From Paenibacillus lautus NBRC 15380 (GTDB lineage: Bacteria; Bacillota; Bacilli; Paenibacillales; Paenibacillaceae), in NCBI RefSeq assembly GCF_004000945.1, contig NZ_BIMF01000024.1:26752-90751 (forward strand): a DNA stretch of 64,000 nt, written 5' to 3'. Below, in pieces: positions 9,129 through 18,479 of the stretch. The notes under the pieces are model-generated. The model saw only the letters and a list, made by a program, of their open reading frames with translations, did no database searches and was not told where the DNA came from. The translations under genes and the position numbers were made by a program. Within the stretch, counting starts at the first letter, position 1, and every line of letters starts with the position of its first letter.

Positions 9129-10181
9129 ATGTTTGGGAAAAGGCCTACAGCCCGCACGTTCATACTCCTGTTATTTAGCCTTGTTGTGGCAACCGTGATG
9201 ATCGCCGTTGTCTTGAACATGGAGATGCGAGCTTCAGCGCATGAAGTCGTTCTCACGATTGACGATGAACCCGTTACGGTTCAGGAGTTCCAATTTTTTT
9301 TACGGCAAAATAAAGCATGGACCACCAGCTACTTCAAGCAGAAATACAATGCCGATTATAGTGAAGACTTTTGGACTTCTGCTTATGAGGGAGAAACACC
9401 GCTTGACTACGCCAGACAAAAAACGGTGCAGGATGTAACACGCATAAAAACCGAACAGAGCCTGATGAAGCAGCACGGGATCATTCAGGATGGTTCCTAT
9501 GCGTCCTTCTTAAGGGATCTGGCAGCGGAGAATGAAACTAGACAAGAGAAAATTCGGGAAGGGCAGCCGATATATGGTCCTCAGCAGTATGGGGCCGATT
9601 CGTTTTACTCCTATACGCTGAGCATGAATTATCAACGATTAATCGATACGTTGGTTAAGCAAACAAGGAATTCGCTTGGCGATGAGGAGCTGAAGGCCCT
9701 TTATGAAGAGGTTAAACCCGATTATTTTCATCTGGGGTATGCGTTCGTCTATGAAAAAGTAACAGCCTCAGGCAAGAGGTCCTTTCGTACCCTGAATACC
9801 CTTCAGGAGCTTGTGCTCTCTGAGAAGTTAAGTGTTGAGGAAGCTATCGCACGGTGGAGTCCTTCTACAGGCGTTGAGGTGCAAAAAGACACGCTGGATA
9901 TAGACACCAAATCCAAAGATGATGACGGAGCACGTTATCTACACGATGTGCTGATGTCTACTCAGCCGGGTGAGTTTACCGCCATTCAACAAGATGCGGA
10001 AGGCTCTATGATGTTCAGGCTTCTCGATACCAGGGATAAAGGCTACGCGCCGTATGAGCAGGTTAAAGCTTCCCTGGTTCAACTATACATTCAGAAGCAG
10101 CTGGAACAGCAGGTAAGTCAGAAGTTACACGATGCAAACATTCGGATCAACGAGGAGGTGCTGAGGTCGGTTTCGTTCTGA
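9129..10181 (+). CDS. Secreted or membrane-anchored SurA/PrsA-like foldase
   Basis: Protein of 350 residues with an N-terminal hydrophobic segment (about residues 6-28) acting as signal or anchor. A SurA_N-like helical region (about 35-190) begins with VVLTIDDEPVTVQEFQFFLR, and a parvulin-like C-terminal part carries motifs such as QPGEFTAIQQDAEGSMMFRL near residue 285. No lipobox Cys is seen, unlike classical PrsA. The start follows GGGGGGAG. It is 33 bases upstream of the very large secreted surface protein and probably on the same transcript, so a role as its dedicated extracytoplasmic chaperone is a fair inference. Prolyl isomerase activity is not proven by the sequence. Confidence 0.75.
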   Translation: MFGKRPTARTFILLLFSLVVATVMIAVVLNMEMRASAHEVVLTIDDEPVTVQEFQFFLRQNKAWTTSYFKQKYNADYSEDFWTSAYEGETPLDYARQKTVQDVTRIKTEQSLMKQHGIIQDGSYASFLRDLAAENETRQEKIREGQPIYGPQQYGADSFYSYTLSMNYQRLIDTLVKQTRNSLGDEELKALYEEVKPDYFHLGYAFVYEKVTASGKRSFRTLNTLQELVLSEKLSVEEAIARWSPSTGVEVQKDTLDIDTKSKDDDGARYLHDVLMSTQPGEFTAIQQDAEGSMMFRLLDTRDKGYAPYEQVKASLVQLYIQKQLEQQVSQKLHDANIRINEEVLRSVSF

Positions 10182-10214
10182 TGACCCAAAGAATGTATCA
10201 GGAGGGATGATGTA

Positions 10215-13200
10215 ATGAATCGCGGGAAAAGAAACAGCAAGCGAAGGTTGCTTACCGTTTGTCTCAGCATGATATTGACGGTTTCCTTGGGAGTTCCGGA
10301 TCTGCCCGGGAATTGGGTAAGCGCAGCTGAATCCATGGAGGCAGCGGCGTCTGTTCAGGCTGCGACGGGAACGGTCTACTATGTCAGCGCGGACGGCGAT
10401 GATGCCAATGATGGAAAGTCAGAGAGTCAGTCTTGGAGAACGCTCGAGAAAGTGAACAGCATGAACTATGGACCCGGTGATCGTATTTTATTTAAAGCCG
10501 GGGATGTGTGGAATGGATCACTCAAGCTTCGGGGAATATCCGGTACGGAGGATGCGCCGATCGTGTTCAGCAGTTATGGCGATATTGTGGGGCATGGCCG
10601 GCCGGTTATTAACGGGAACGGCACAACGACCACGGAGAGATCGGCAATTATAGAGAACTACAGAGGCGTTTCGGATAAGACGATGTCGGCCACCATCGAT
10701 GTAGTGGATGGCAGCTATCTGGAGTTTTCCAATTTTGAGCTGACCAACTATCATCCGGATATCATCTCGCAACGAGCGGGTATCAATATCCGCACAGCCT
10801 CTACCTCGGTATCGGAATGGGAAGCGAATCCTCACATGGGGATTGTCGTCAAGAATAATTATATTCATGATGTGAACGGCAATCCAAAGGGCTGGAAAAT
10901 CGGAAGCGGCGGGATCCTGATTCTCGGTAATATTACGGATGTTCTCGTTGAGGGCAATATCGTGAAGCGGGTGGATATTGAAGGGATACGTAACGCCGGA
11001 CTTTATAAAGAAGGCGATATTAAAGCCAATTTTCCGCGAGTCTTCAAAGATATTATTTTCAGAAACAATTATGTAGAAGAAGTTCAGGGCGATGGCTTTG
11101 TGATGAGCAACGTCGGCGAGAATGGCCGAATGGAATATAACACCGTAGTCAAACACTCAGCTAAAGACGTGGGGAATGTCAACTACGCGGGACTTTGGGT
11201 CATCGCTGTCAAGGATATGGTCATGCAGTATAACGAAGTGTACGGCGGGGTGTACGGGTATAACGACGGCCAAGCCTTTGACGTGGACATGTTCTCGGAA
11301 GGAGCGCTGTACCAATACAACTACAGTCACAGCAATCGCGGGGGCTTTATGCTCTTTATGGACGGTTCAACGAATTCCGTGGCCCGGTACAATATCAGCG
11401 TGAATGACGGAGACGGAAGATATCTGCTGCATTATTTACCGACACAGGCACAGTATGCACCTCTGATTCATAACAATACGTTTTTTACAGACGAGAATAT
11501 CTCCACCAAAATCTTTAACACTTCGGGCAAGTATGCCCGGCTCTATAACAACATCTTCTATTCCAAGGCAGATACGCCTATGGGTGCCACCTCCTTCTCC
11601 GGCGGGGAGATCAAGAACAATATTTTCTATCCGGGAACGGGGATTAAGGGTGCCGTATTCCCGGGTGCAGTCGTAGAGGACAATATCTTTAAAAGCCCGA
11701 AGCTCGCCAGACCGGGTGAAGAACCGAAAGATATCATTCAGGCAGATGCGAGCCTCTTCGATGCCGAGAAGCTGAATGGTTATAAGCTGTTATCGGATTC
11801 GCCTGCCATTAATGCAGGACTGGATGTGAGCGCACACACCCCTTCGGTATGGGGCAAGGCAGATAAAGACTTTTACGATAATCCCCTGACTGACGGTAAA
11901 GCGGATATCGGGGCGCATGAATATTCGGGTGATGCACCAGCTCATCAGGTACCTGAAGTACTGCCCATGGCGATGAAACTGAATCAGGACAAGCTGGACT
12001 TGTATGCCCAGCAGGCGGGCCAAACGTTAGCAGTTGAATTCACACCCCAGGACGCATGGTTCAAGGGGATAAAGTGGTCCAGCAGCAATCCGCGAGTCGC
12101 GGCAGTAGATGCGAAGGGTTTCATCACTCCGCTGAGCCCGGGGAAAGCGAGCATCAGGGCCGAAAGCACGTTCAATGCTGCCATTTATGCGGAGACGCAG
12201 GTTACGGTTCATCCCCCATCCGTGCTGAAGTCGTATCAAGTCGGGGCAGATCAAGCGGAGATATCGGAGTCTCATCCATCCGTGCAGCTCCGAGTCGACG
12301 GCGTGACAGAGGAAGGCATTACTCTGAAACATGCACCTTATTACAAAGTTCAATACAGGACGGACCAGGATCGGGTCACCGTGGATCAGGAAACCGGAAT
12401 TCTAACGGTAAATGGTGATGTCTCCGGTATGGACAAGATTGAAGTCACGGCTGATGTCGAAGAATACAGCGACATTCAGTATTCACAGAGCTTTGAAGCG
12501 GGCTGGGGAGACTTCGTGTCGGAGACCGGAACGCCAATTGAGACAGGGGTCATCTCTGATCAAGTGGCGTATCAAGGAGAACGAAGCGCCTTATTTGTAA
12601 AAGGGAATGGCAGCAATGCGATACAGAAGCTGTTCGGATCACCGCAGCAAGGCATTGTAACCATGATGTTGTATGACGACGGCTCCAAATCGGGGAATAC
12701 CCGAGTTGTTGCCCATGTCGGAAACGCAAGAAGCCAGCTGCTCGCCGGTATGGGCGTGCTGGATGATGGGAACCCGAACTATGGTTCCCAGGACTATTAT
12801 TCCGTGAGGGCAAGCGGTGTTTCAACGGCTTGGGAAAAAACGAGCATTAAGCGTAGTAAAGGCTGGCATGAACTGAAATGGGACTATACCTCGGGAACCG
12901 AATTAAACATGTACATCGATGGTCATCTGGTGAAAACGACAAACGTGATCACCCATTTCGACCGGATTGTGCTTGGCTTCCTGTGGGACAGCGCGAACGG
13001 CCGTACCTTTGCCTTTGACAATATCAAGTATGCTTCGACGGATGGCAAGGTGACGAAACCGGCTGAGAAACTCACGCTGTCCGTACATCAGACAGTGGAT
13101 AGAGCTGCCTTGAACCAGGCGATTACCGTCGCCCAAAGCGTTTATGATCCTGCCGTTGAAGGAACTGCACCGGGGCAATATCCAGCAGGTTCGAAACTCC

Positions 13201-14546
13201 AGTTATTCGATGCCATCGAAGCTGCCAAGGCAGTGCTGAACCAAGCAAATCCGAAGCAGGCGGAAATCGACGCAGCGGTCACTGCACTTCAAGCGGCTGT
13301 GGCAGCATTCCAGTCCTTGGTGATCGTGGACCCGGGAGCTCCGGTGGATAAGAGTCGTTTAAACGAAGCGATTACCGTGGCCAAATCGGTGTATGCCGAG
13401 GCTGTGGAGGGAGTAGAGCCCGGACAATATCCGCCGGAGGCCATGCTGCGGTTCCATCACGCGATTCAAGCAGCAGAAGACGTGATGACAGATGAGGATG
13501 TATCGCAAGCGGACGTCCAGGCTGCCATCCGTGCCATATATGCGGCCCTTGCGGAGTTTAAAGGGAGCATGATTCCAGGAAGTAAAGTCCCTTCTTGGTC
13601 AGGAGGCATACTCACAGCGGAAAATGTCTCTGCCACCAGTGTTCATCTTCATTGGTCAGGTGAGGTTCAGGCAGATCAAGTTGAAGGCTATAAAATATCT
13701 CGGAATGGGGCTGAATTAGCCACGGTAACCGGGTCAGTGTACCGTTATCATGTCACAGGACTAAGTCCTGACAGCATATACAGCTTCAAGGTTGAAGCAG
13801 GCAGTAATGGTGAGTGGAGCCACGACGGGCCAAGTATTACCATCAGAACAGCCGCAATCGTAACGGAGCCTGGCGGCGGTTCATCGGATGGAGGGACATC
13901 GTCGACCACCCCATCTCCAACCGTTCCGAAGACCGAGAATCCGGAGGAGTCCAGGGAAGCCGAAGAAGATGACAAGGAAGTAGCTGAGAAGCCGAACCCT
14001 CCGAAGCTGGAGGTGCATCTTCAGGATATTCGTAAACACTGGGCTTCAAAGGCTATTGAGAAGGCTGTGGAGCTTGGTTGGGTACAGGGATATAAAGATT
14101 ATACCTTCCGTCCAAACGCCAAGATTACACGTGCCGAGTTTGCAGTGTTGTTAGGAAGGGCGATGGGATTGGACCAGGGCCAGCAGGGGACAATGAGCTT
14201 CGAAGATGCGGACGGGATTCCTGTTTGGGCTAAAGCATTTGTTACAGGGATTGTTAAAGCCGGAATCATGAATGGCTATGAAGATCGGACCTTCCGGCCG
14301 GCACAAGAACTGACACGTCTGGAGATGACGGTCATGATCGCCAGAGCAAAGAAACTTCCATTAGACCCTCAAGGTAAGGTCTCCTTTGTCGATGCAGACC
14401 AAATCCCTGCATGGGCTCAGCCTTACGTGGCAGCAGCTGTTGAGGCGAAACTGGTTCAAGGCAGAGGCCAGGGGGTGTTCGCTCCACAGGCTCATGCTAC
14501 CCGCGCTGAATCTGTCAGTTTAATTGTTGCAATCCTCGGCGAGTAA
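10215..14546 (+). CDS. SLH-anchored surface protein with beta-helix, Ig-like, FIVAR and FnIII domains
   Basis: Secreted protein of 1443 residues. In order: signal peptide (about 1-38); right-handed parallel beta-helix (about 50-560) opening with VYYVSADGDDANDGKSES, as in polysaccharide lyases and related depolymerases; Big_2 Ig-like domain (about 575-660); a concanavalin-like module (about 755-940); two FIVAR repeats (about 958-1034 and 1043-1115); FnIII (about 1128-1213); an acidic Pro/Ser/Thr linker; and three SLH repeats (about 1270-1443) with ITRAEF in the first. The SLH repeats should bind it to pyruvylated cell-wall polymer. The beta-helix may be the lyase that supplies substrate to the GH88 enzyme, but no catalytic residues can be assigned by eye. 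Confidence 0.85.
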   Translation: MNRGKRNSKRRLLTVCLSMILTVSLGVPDLPGNWVSAAESMEAAASVQAATGTVYYVSADGDDANDGKSESQSWRTLEKVNSMNYGPGDRILFKAGDVWNGSLKLRGISGTEDAPIVFSSYGDIVGHGRPVINGNGTTTTERSAIIENYRGVSDKTMSATIDVVDGSYLEFSNFELTNYHPDIISQRAGINIRTASTSVSEWEANPHMGIVVKNNYIHDVNGNPKGWKIGSGGILILGNITDVLVEGNIVKRVDIEGIRNAGLYKEGDIKANFPRVFKDIIFRNNYVEEVQGDGFVMSNVGENGRMEYNTVVKHSAKDVGNVNYAGLWVIAVKDMVMQYNEVYGGVYGYNDGQAFDVDMFSEGALYQYNYSHSNRGGFMLFMDGSTNSVARYNISVNDGDGRYLLHYLPTQAQYAPLIHNNTFFTDENISTKIFNTSGKYARLYNNIFYSKADTPMGATSFSGGEIKNNIFYPGTGIKGAVFPGAVVEDNIFKSPKLARPGEEPKDIIQADASLFDAEKLNGYKLLSDSPAINAGLDVSAHTPSVWGKADKDFYDNPLTDGKADIGAHEYSGDAPAHQVPEVLPMAMKLNQDKLDLYAQQAGQTLAVEFTPQDAWFKGIKWSSSNPRVAAVDAKGFITPLSPGKASIRAESTFNAAIYAETQVTVHPPSVLKSYQVGADQAEISESHPSVQLRVDGVTEEGITLKHAPYYKVQYRTDQDRVTVDQETGILTVNGDVSGMDKIEVTADVEEYSDIQYSQSFEAGWGDFVSETGTPIETGVISDQVAYQGERSALFVKGNGSNAIQKLFGSPQQGIVTMMLYDDGSKSGNTRVVAHVGNARSQLLAGMGVLDDGNPNYGSQDYYSVRASGVSTAWEKTSIKRSKGWHELKWDYTSGTELNMYIDGHLVKTTNVITHFDRIVLGFLWDSANGRTFAFDNIKYASTDGKVTKPAEKLTLSVHQTVDRAALNQAITVAQSVYDPAVEGTAPGQYPAGSKLQLFDAIEAAKAVLNQANPKQAEIDAAVTALQAAVAAFQSLVIVDPGAPVDKSRLNEAITVAKSVYAEAVEGVEPGQYPPEAMLRFHHAIQAAEDVMTDEDVSQADVQAAIRAIYAALAEFKGSMIPGSKVPSWSGGILTAENVSATSVHLHWSGEVQADQVEGYKISRNGAELATVTGSVYRYHVTGLSPDSIYSFKVEAGSNGEWSHDGPSITIRTAAIVTEPGGGSSDGGTSSTTPSPTVPKTENPEESREAEEDDKEVAEKPNPPKLEVHLQDIRKHWASKAIEKAVELGWVQGYKDYTFRPNAKITRAEFAVLLGRAMGLDQGQQGTMSFEDADGIPVWAKAFVTGIVKAGIMNGYEDRTFRPAQELTRLEMTVMIARAKKLPLDPQGKVSFVDADQIPAWAQPYVAAAVEAKLVQGRGQGVFAPQAHATRAESVSLIVAILGE

Positions 14547-14567
14547 GCCAGAGCCGAGCGTACATGC

Positions 14568-14620
14568 AAAGAGCAAGAGAGTACGGTTTCCTGTTAGGAC
14601 CGTACTCTCTTGCTCTTTTT
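14568..14620. terminator. Strong bidirectional terminator
   Basis: A perfect 20-pair stem (AAAGAGCAAGAGAGTACGGT and its complement) encloses an 11-base loop, with T-rich flank on the right and A-rich flank on the left. It can end both the surface-protein transcript on the + strand and the malate operon arriving on the - strand. Confidence 0.92.
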
Positions 14621-14675
14621 CTTTAAGTACTCATACCCTTACGGTTCAAGTAGGGTTGCTCTGATATCTTAGGGA

Positions 14676-14924
14676 TCAATCCTCCTTCAGCTGCAGCTGT
14701 AGACGGTGCTTGGCGAATACTTCCCGCATGGCGGCTTTCGCTTCCCATTGGTCCGGACCGTAAACGTAGAGAAGGTACGTTTGGTTGCGGTACAGTGTCA
14801 TGCTTAGTCCCAGTATGCTTTTTGCGTCGATTTATTGATCCGGCCCAAGGACGAGTACGATGCTTGATGAGAAATCATTCGACCTCATATTGATGTCCAC
14901 GATGGCTCGTATGCTGCTTCCCAT
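14676..14924 (-). pseudogene. Crh-like HPr-fold gene interrupted by one in-frame TAA
   Basis: Reading the - strand gives 82 codons plus a stop, opened by GGGGAGG and an ATG, with a TAA at codon 31 (14832-14834). The residues after the stop, IDAKSILGLSMTL, match the HPr/Crh segment around the regulatory Ser46, and the tail GPDQWEAKAAMREVF matches the last HPr helix. The N-terminus is about ten residues short and has no His15 motif, so the intact form would be Crh-like: seryl-phosphorylatable but without a phosphotransfer His. It is the last gene of the tct-malic enzyme operon, 35 bases after it. A single change (TAT or TAC to TAA) would explain the break. Sequencing error is possible. Confidence 0.72.
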
Positions 14925-14959
14925 TTATGAATCCTCCCCGTTTCATGGAATCGTACTCG

Positions 14960-16381
14960 TTAACGGTATTCCCTTGGGATTCGGCGCGCGACCCCGGTTC
15001 GGATGGCTGCCTGGATGACAAGGTCCCGGATGCCGCTGACGACTTGCTGGTTGAATACGCTCGGAATGATGTAATGCCGGCTCCGTTCCTTGTCCGTCAC
15101 CGCCGAAGCAATAGCTTCGGCCGCGGCGAGCTTCATCTCCTCGTTGATAGTGGAGGCTCTGCAGTCCAGGGCGCCGCGGAAAATCCCCGGAAAGCATAAC
15201 ACGTTGTTGATCTGGTTCGGATAATCCGATCTTCCCGTTGCAATGACGCCCGCGATATCCTCGGCCTCCTCCGGCAGAATCTCCGGGATCGGATTGGCCA
15301 TCGCGAAGACGATTGGACGCTCTGCCATCGCTTGGACATCCGCCCTCGTCAGGATTCCGCCGGCAGACAAGCCGATAAACACGTCGGCGCCTTGGATGAC
15401 GTCTTGGAGTGATCCGGAACGCCGTTCGGTGTTGGTATGGCTGGCGTACCACTGCCACATGGCATGGTCATACGTCTGATCAGCGGTCAGCGCGCCGAGG
15501 CGATCGACGCCGATGATATTCTTCACGCCCGCTGACATAAGTATTTTGCTGCAGGCAATGCCGGCGGCGCCAATGCCGCAGACGACAACCTTCAGATTAT
15601 CCACGGATTTACCGACGACCTTCAGCGCATTGATCAAGGCTGCATACAGGACGACGGCCGTTCCGTGCTGGTCGTCATGGAACACCGGGATGTCCAATTC
15701 CTCGCGGAGGCGCTGCTCAATCTCAAAGCATCGCGGCGAGGAGATATCCTCCAGATTGATACCGCCAAACGCGGGAGCGATCGCTTTGATCGCCGTAATG
15801 ATGCCCTCGGTATCCTGCGTATCCAGGCAGATCGGGAAGGAGTCCACGTCTGCCAGCTGCTTGAAGAGCATCGACTTGCCTTCCATCACCGGCATGGCCG
15901 CATAGGGGCCGATATTGCCAAGCCCCAGTACGGCGCTGCCGTCGGAGATTACGGCCACGGTGTTGCGCTTTACGGTTAGCGTAAAGGCCTTGCGGGGCTC
16001 TTCGTGAATGGCCATGCACACGCGCGCGACATCCGGGGTGTACACGCGGGAGAGGTCGGCGCGGTTCTGGATCGGCGCTTTCAGCTTGGTCTCGATCTTT
16101 CCTCCCAAGTGCAGCAGGAAGGTGCGATCAGATAGATGCAGCAGCTGAACGCCGGACATGCTGCGAATGCGCTCGGCAATAATGTCGATGTCGACGGTGT
16201 CGATCACGGTGATGGTAACGTCTCGAATCGTGGCATGCTTGCTCGTCTGAATGACGTCAATGGCGACGATATCGCCGCCTGCCTCGAAGATGGCGGCCGC
16301 GACTTGGCCGAAGTTGGCTTCTTCCATATGCATTTCGATTCTTGCGATGACACTTTTGCCGCCTAATTTGCTGGTATTCAT
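14960..16381 (-). CDS. NAD(P)-dependent malic enzyme with N-terminal ACT domain
   Basis: Converts malate to pyruvate and CO2. Of the 473 residues, about 1-80 form an ACT-like regulatory domain (IARIEMHMEEANFGQVAAAIF), followed by the malic enzyme N-terminal domain with YTPDVARVCMAI and the metal and substrate region (ISDGSAVLGLGNIGP, HDDQHGTA), and the NAD-binding domain (VVCGIGAAGIACSKIL). AAGGAGG precedes the ATG. It lies 35 bases behind tctA in the same direction, so imported malate would be decarboxylated directly, as with B. subtilis malate uptake plus malic enzyme pairs. Cofactor preference cannot be judged by eye. Confidence 0.92.
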   Translation of the reverse strand: MNTSKLGGKSVIARIEMHMEEANFGQVAAAIFEAGGDIVAIDVIQTSKHATIRDVTITVIDTVDIDIIAERIRSMSGVQLLHLSDRTFLLHLGGKIETKLKAPIQNRADLSRVYTPDVARVCMAIHEEPRKAFTLTVKRNTVAVISDGSAVLGLGNIGPYAAMPVMEGKSMLFKQLADVDSFPICLDTQDTEGIITAIKAIAPAFGGINLEDISSPRCFEIEQRLREELDIPVFHDDQHGTAVVLYAALINALKVVGKSVDNLKVVVCGIGAAGIACSKILMSAGVKNIIGVDRLGALTADQTYDHAMWQWYASHTNTERRSGSLQDVIQGADVFIGLSAGGILTRADVQAMAERPIVFAMANPIPEILPEEAEDIAGVIATGRSDYPNQINNVLCFPGIFRGALDCRASTINEEMKLAAAEAIASAVTDKERSRHYIIPSVFNQQVVSGIRDLVIQAAIRTGVARRIPREYR

Positions 16382-16416
16382 GACTGCCTCCTTGGCCTAC
16401 GATATACGTATGATGG

Positions 16417-17943
16417 TTAGCCTTCTTCGTTCACGACAACTTCCTTGCCTCTTCGCTTGAGCAGAATCGGAACGATAATCCAGAGCAGGGCGATGATGAG
16501 GAATGCCAGGGACATCGGCTTCTGCAGGAAGATCATAAAGTCGCCGTTGGATGTGGTCAGCGCCCGGCGCATATTGTTCTCGATCATGGGACCCAGCACG
16601 AGTCCGAGTACCAGCGGCGCGAGCGGAAAGTCATTGCGGGCCAGCAGGAAGCCGGCAATGCCGCAGATGAGCAGGAGGACCAGGTCGAAGATCTGTGCTT
16701 GAACGGCGTAAACGCCGAAGATGGAGATGGCAATGATGATCGGAATGAGATATTTGGCCGGGGTCTGGATGACCTTGGCGAAAACCTTGACCAGCGGCAT
16801 GTTCAGCACGAGCAGAAGCAGGTTGCCGATGAGCATGCTGGCGATCAGTCCCCATGCAACTTGTGGGTGCTCCTCGAACAGCAGCGGGCCTGGCTGGATG
16901 TTGTACATGATGAGCGCCCCCATCAGGATGGCAGTTGTCCCGGAACCGGGAATGCCCAGCGTCAGCAGCGGGATCATGGCGCCTCCGGAAGCCGCGTTGT
17001 TGGCGGATTCCGGGGCAGCAACGCCAGCGATGTTGCCTTTGCCGAAGGATTCCGGATGCTTGCTGACCTTTTTCTCAACGATATAACTGAAAAAGGAAGC
17101 AAGCGTTGCGCCGGCGCCCGGCAGAATACCGATAAAGAAGCCGAGGATCGAGCCTCGGGCAATCGGTCCCGCGCTATCCTTCAGGTCTTGGCGTGTCGGC
17201 AGGATGCGGCCGATCTTGGAAGTTGGACCTGCTGCGTAGTCTTTCTCCAGGATGGATTTAAACACTTCGCCAAGGGCAAATAAACCGACGGCAATCGTTA
17301 GAAATTCCAGTCCGGAGTACAGGATGGGGATATCAAAGGTGAACCGGGCGACGCCGGATACGGTATCCATGCCGATGGTAGCAAGCAGCAGACCGAATAC
17401 GGTCATAATGAGTGCCTTCGTGATCGATTTGCCTGCAAGCCCACTTACTGCACAGAGTCCCAGCAGCATGAGCGAGAAATAATCGGCTGGCCCGAATTTA
17501 ATGGCTACATTGGATAGAGGCTCCGCCAGTGCGATCAATGCCACAAGCGCGAAGAGCCCGGCTGCGAACGAGCCGATCGCAGCGATGGACAAGGCAGGGC
17601 CTGCCCTGCCTTGCTTCGCCATCTGGTAGCCGTCCAGCGTCGTAACGACAGACGAGGACTCTCCCGGCGTGTTCAGCAGAATCGAAGTTGTAGATCCGCC
17701 ATACATAGCTCCGTAATAGACGCCTGCCAGCAGAATAATCGAGCTGGTTGCAGCCGCTTCCGCCGGCAAGCCGCTAGTCATGGAGGCGGTGACAGGGATC
17801 AAAAGCGCGACGCCGCTCATCGGACCGATGCCGGGAAGGACCCCGACCGAAGTGCCGATCAGCACGCCTAAAAAGGCGAAGAGCAGATTATGCCACTGCA
17901 AGGCGGTCATAAAGCCATCCGCCAAATAATCCAGAACGTTCAT
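16417..17943 (-). CDS. tctA: Tripartite tricarboxylate transporter large membrane subunit TctA
   Basis: Membrane protein of 508 residues with about twelve hydrophobic segments. Family-typical motifs include LLFAFLGVLIGTSVGVLPGI near the start, GIMYG-type turns (YYGAMYGGSTTSILLNTPGE) near residue 90 and GILPGAGATLASF near 270. It forms the transport channel with TctB and receives carboxylate from TctC using the ion gradient. It sits 18 bases from tctB and 35 from the malic enzyme gene. The substrate is probably malate or citrate, judging from the neighbouring enzyme and the CitA-type sensor. Confidence 0.93.
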   Translation of the reverse strand: MNVLDYLADGFMTALQWHNLLFAFLGVLIGTSVGVLPGIGPMSGVALLIPVTASMTSGLPAEAAATSSIILLAGVYYGAMYGGSTTSILLNTPGESSSVVTTLDGYQMAKQGRAGPALSIAAIGSFAAGLFALVALIALAEPLSNVAIKFGPADYFSLMLLGLCAVSGLAGKSITKALIMTVFGLLLATIGMDTVSGVARFTFDIPILYSGLEFLTIAVGLFALGEVFKSILEKDYAAGPTSKIGRILPTRQDLKDSAGPIARGSILGFFIGILPGAGATLASFFSYIVEKKVSKHPESFGKGNIAGVAAPESANNAASGGAMIPLLTLGIPGSGTTAILMGALIMYNIQPGPLLFEEHPQVAWGLIASMLIGNLLLLVLNMPLVKVFAKVIQTPAKYLIPIIIAISIFGVYAVQAQIFDLVLLLICGIAGFLLARNDFPLAPLVLGLVLGPMIENNMRRALTTSNGDFMIFLQKPMSLAFLIIALLWIIVPILLKRRGKEVVVNEEG

Positions 17944-17961
17944 TGTAGATTCCTCCCATGC

Positions 17962-18417
17962 TCATGATAGCCAAGACGGGAAGCCCGGCATGGAGCCTTC
18001 CAGCAAGATAACAAAGATGACGTACACGCCGCCGGAGAACAGCGCGGAGATTAGAATGGATTTCAGCCACTTGCCTCGTTCCAGCGTCTGAAACGCAAAC
18101 AGGAGGAACAGGAAGGTACCGATGATATATCCGATGAGTTCCAGGAAATAAGCATAGAGAAAGGCTGCCGCAAAAATCATGAAGAACCGTTTGTAGTCCA
18201 GTTTCTCTGTATGGTTCTCCGTCGGCCTGGCTTTCAGGGCTTCATAAAACAAACGAATGCTGAGCAGCACAAGCGCCAGGCCGAGGCCGAACGGGAATAT
18301 GTTAGGGCCAACGGTGCTTCCGTACGCGGATGAGCTGATCTTGGCGCTCTGCCACATAAAGCCGATGCCAAGGAGCAGGAAGACGATGCTGGCGTAACGG
18401 TCAAACGTTCTGTTCAA
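17962..18417 (-). CDS. tctB: Tripartite tricarboxylate transporter small membrane subunit TctB
   Basis: Small membrane protein of 151 residues with four hydrophobic segments, typical of TctB. The TTG start was chosen because GAGGAGG lies eight bases before it and the protein then begins LNRTFDRYASIVFLLLGIGF with a first membrane segment. An upstream in-frame ATG would add 15 polar residues and has no ribosome binding site. It lies between tctC and tctA in the standard C-B-A order. Confidence 0.87.
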   Translation of the reverse strand: MNRTFDRYASIVFLLLGIGFMWQSAKISSSAYGSTVGPNIFPFGLGLALVLLSIRLFYEALKARPTENHTEKLDYKRFFMIFAAAFLYAYFLELIGYIIGTFLFLLFAFQTLERGKWLKSILISALFSGGVYVIFVILLEGSMPGFPSWLS

Positions 18418-18479
18418 GGTTGACACCTCCTCAAGGATGAAACGGGAGAGGGAGTGCGCCACCCCCTCATTCCAAGGCG

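Noticed and set aside
14943..15458. 171-codon open frame overlapping malic enzyme in another frame of the same strand
   Set aside because: Gly/Arg/Pro-rich product typical of an out-of-frame reading of a GC-rich gene; malic enzyme motifs are unbroken.
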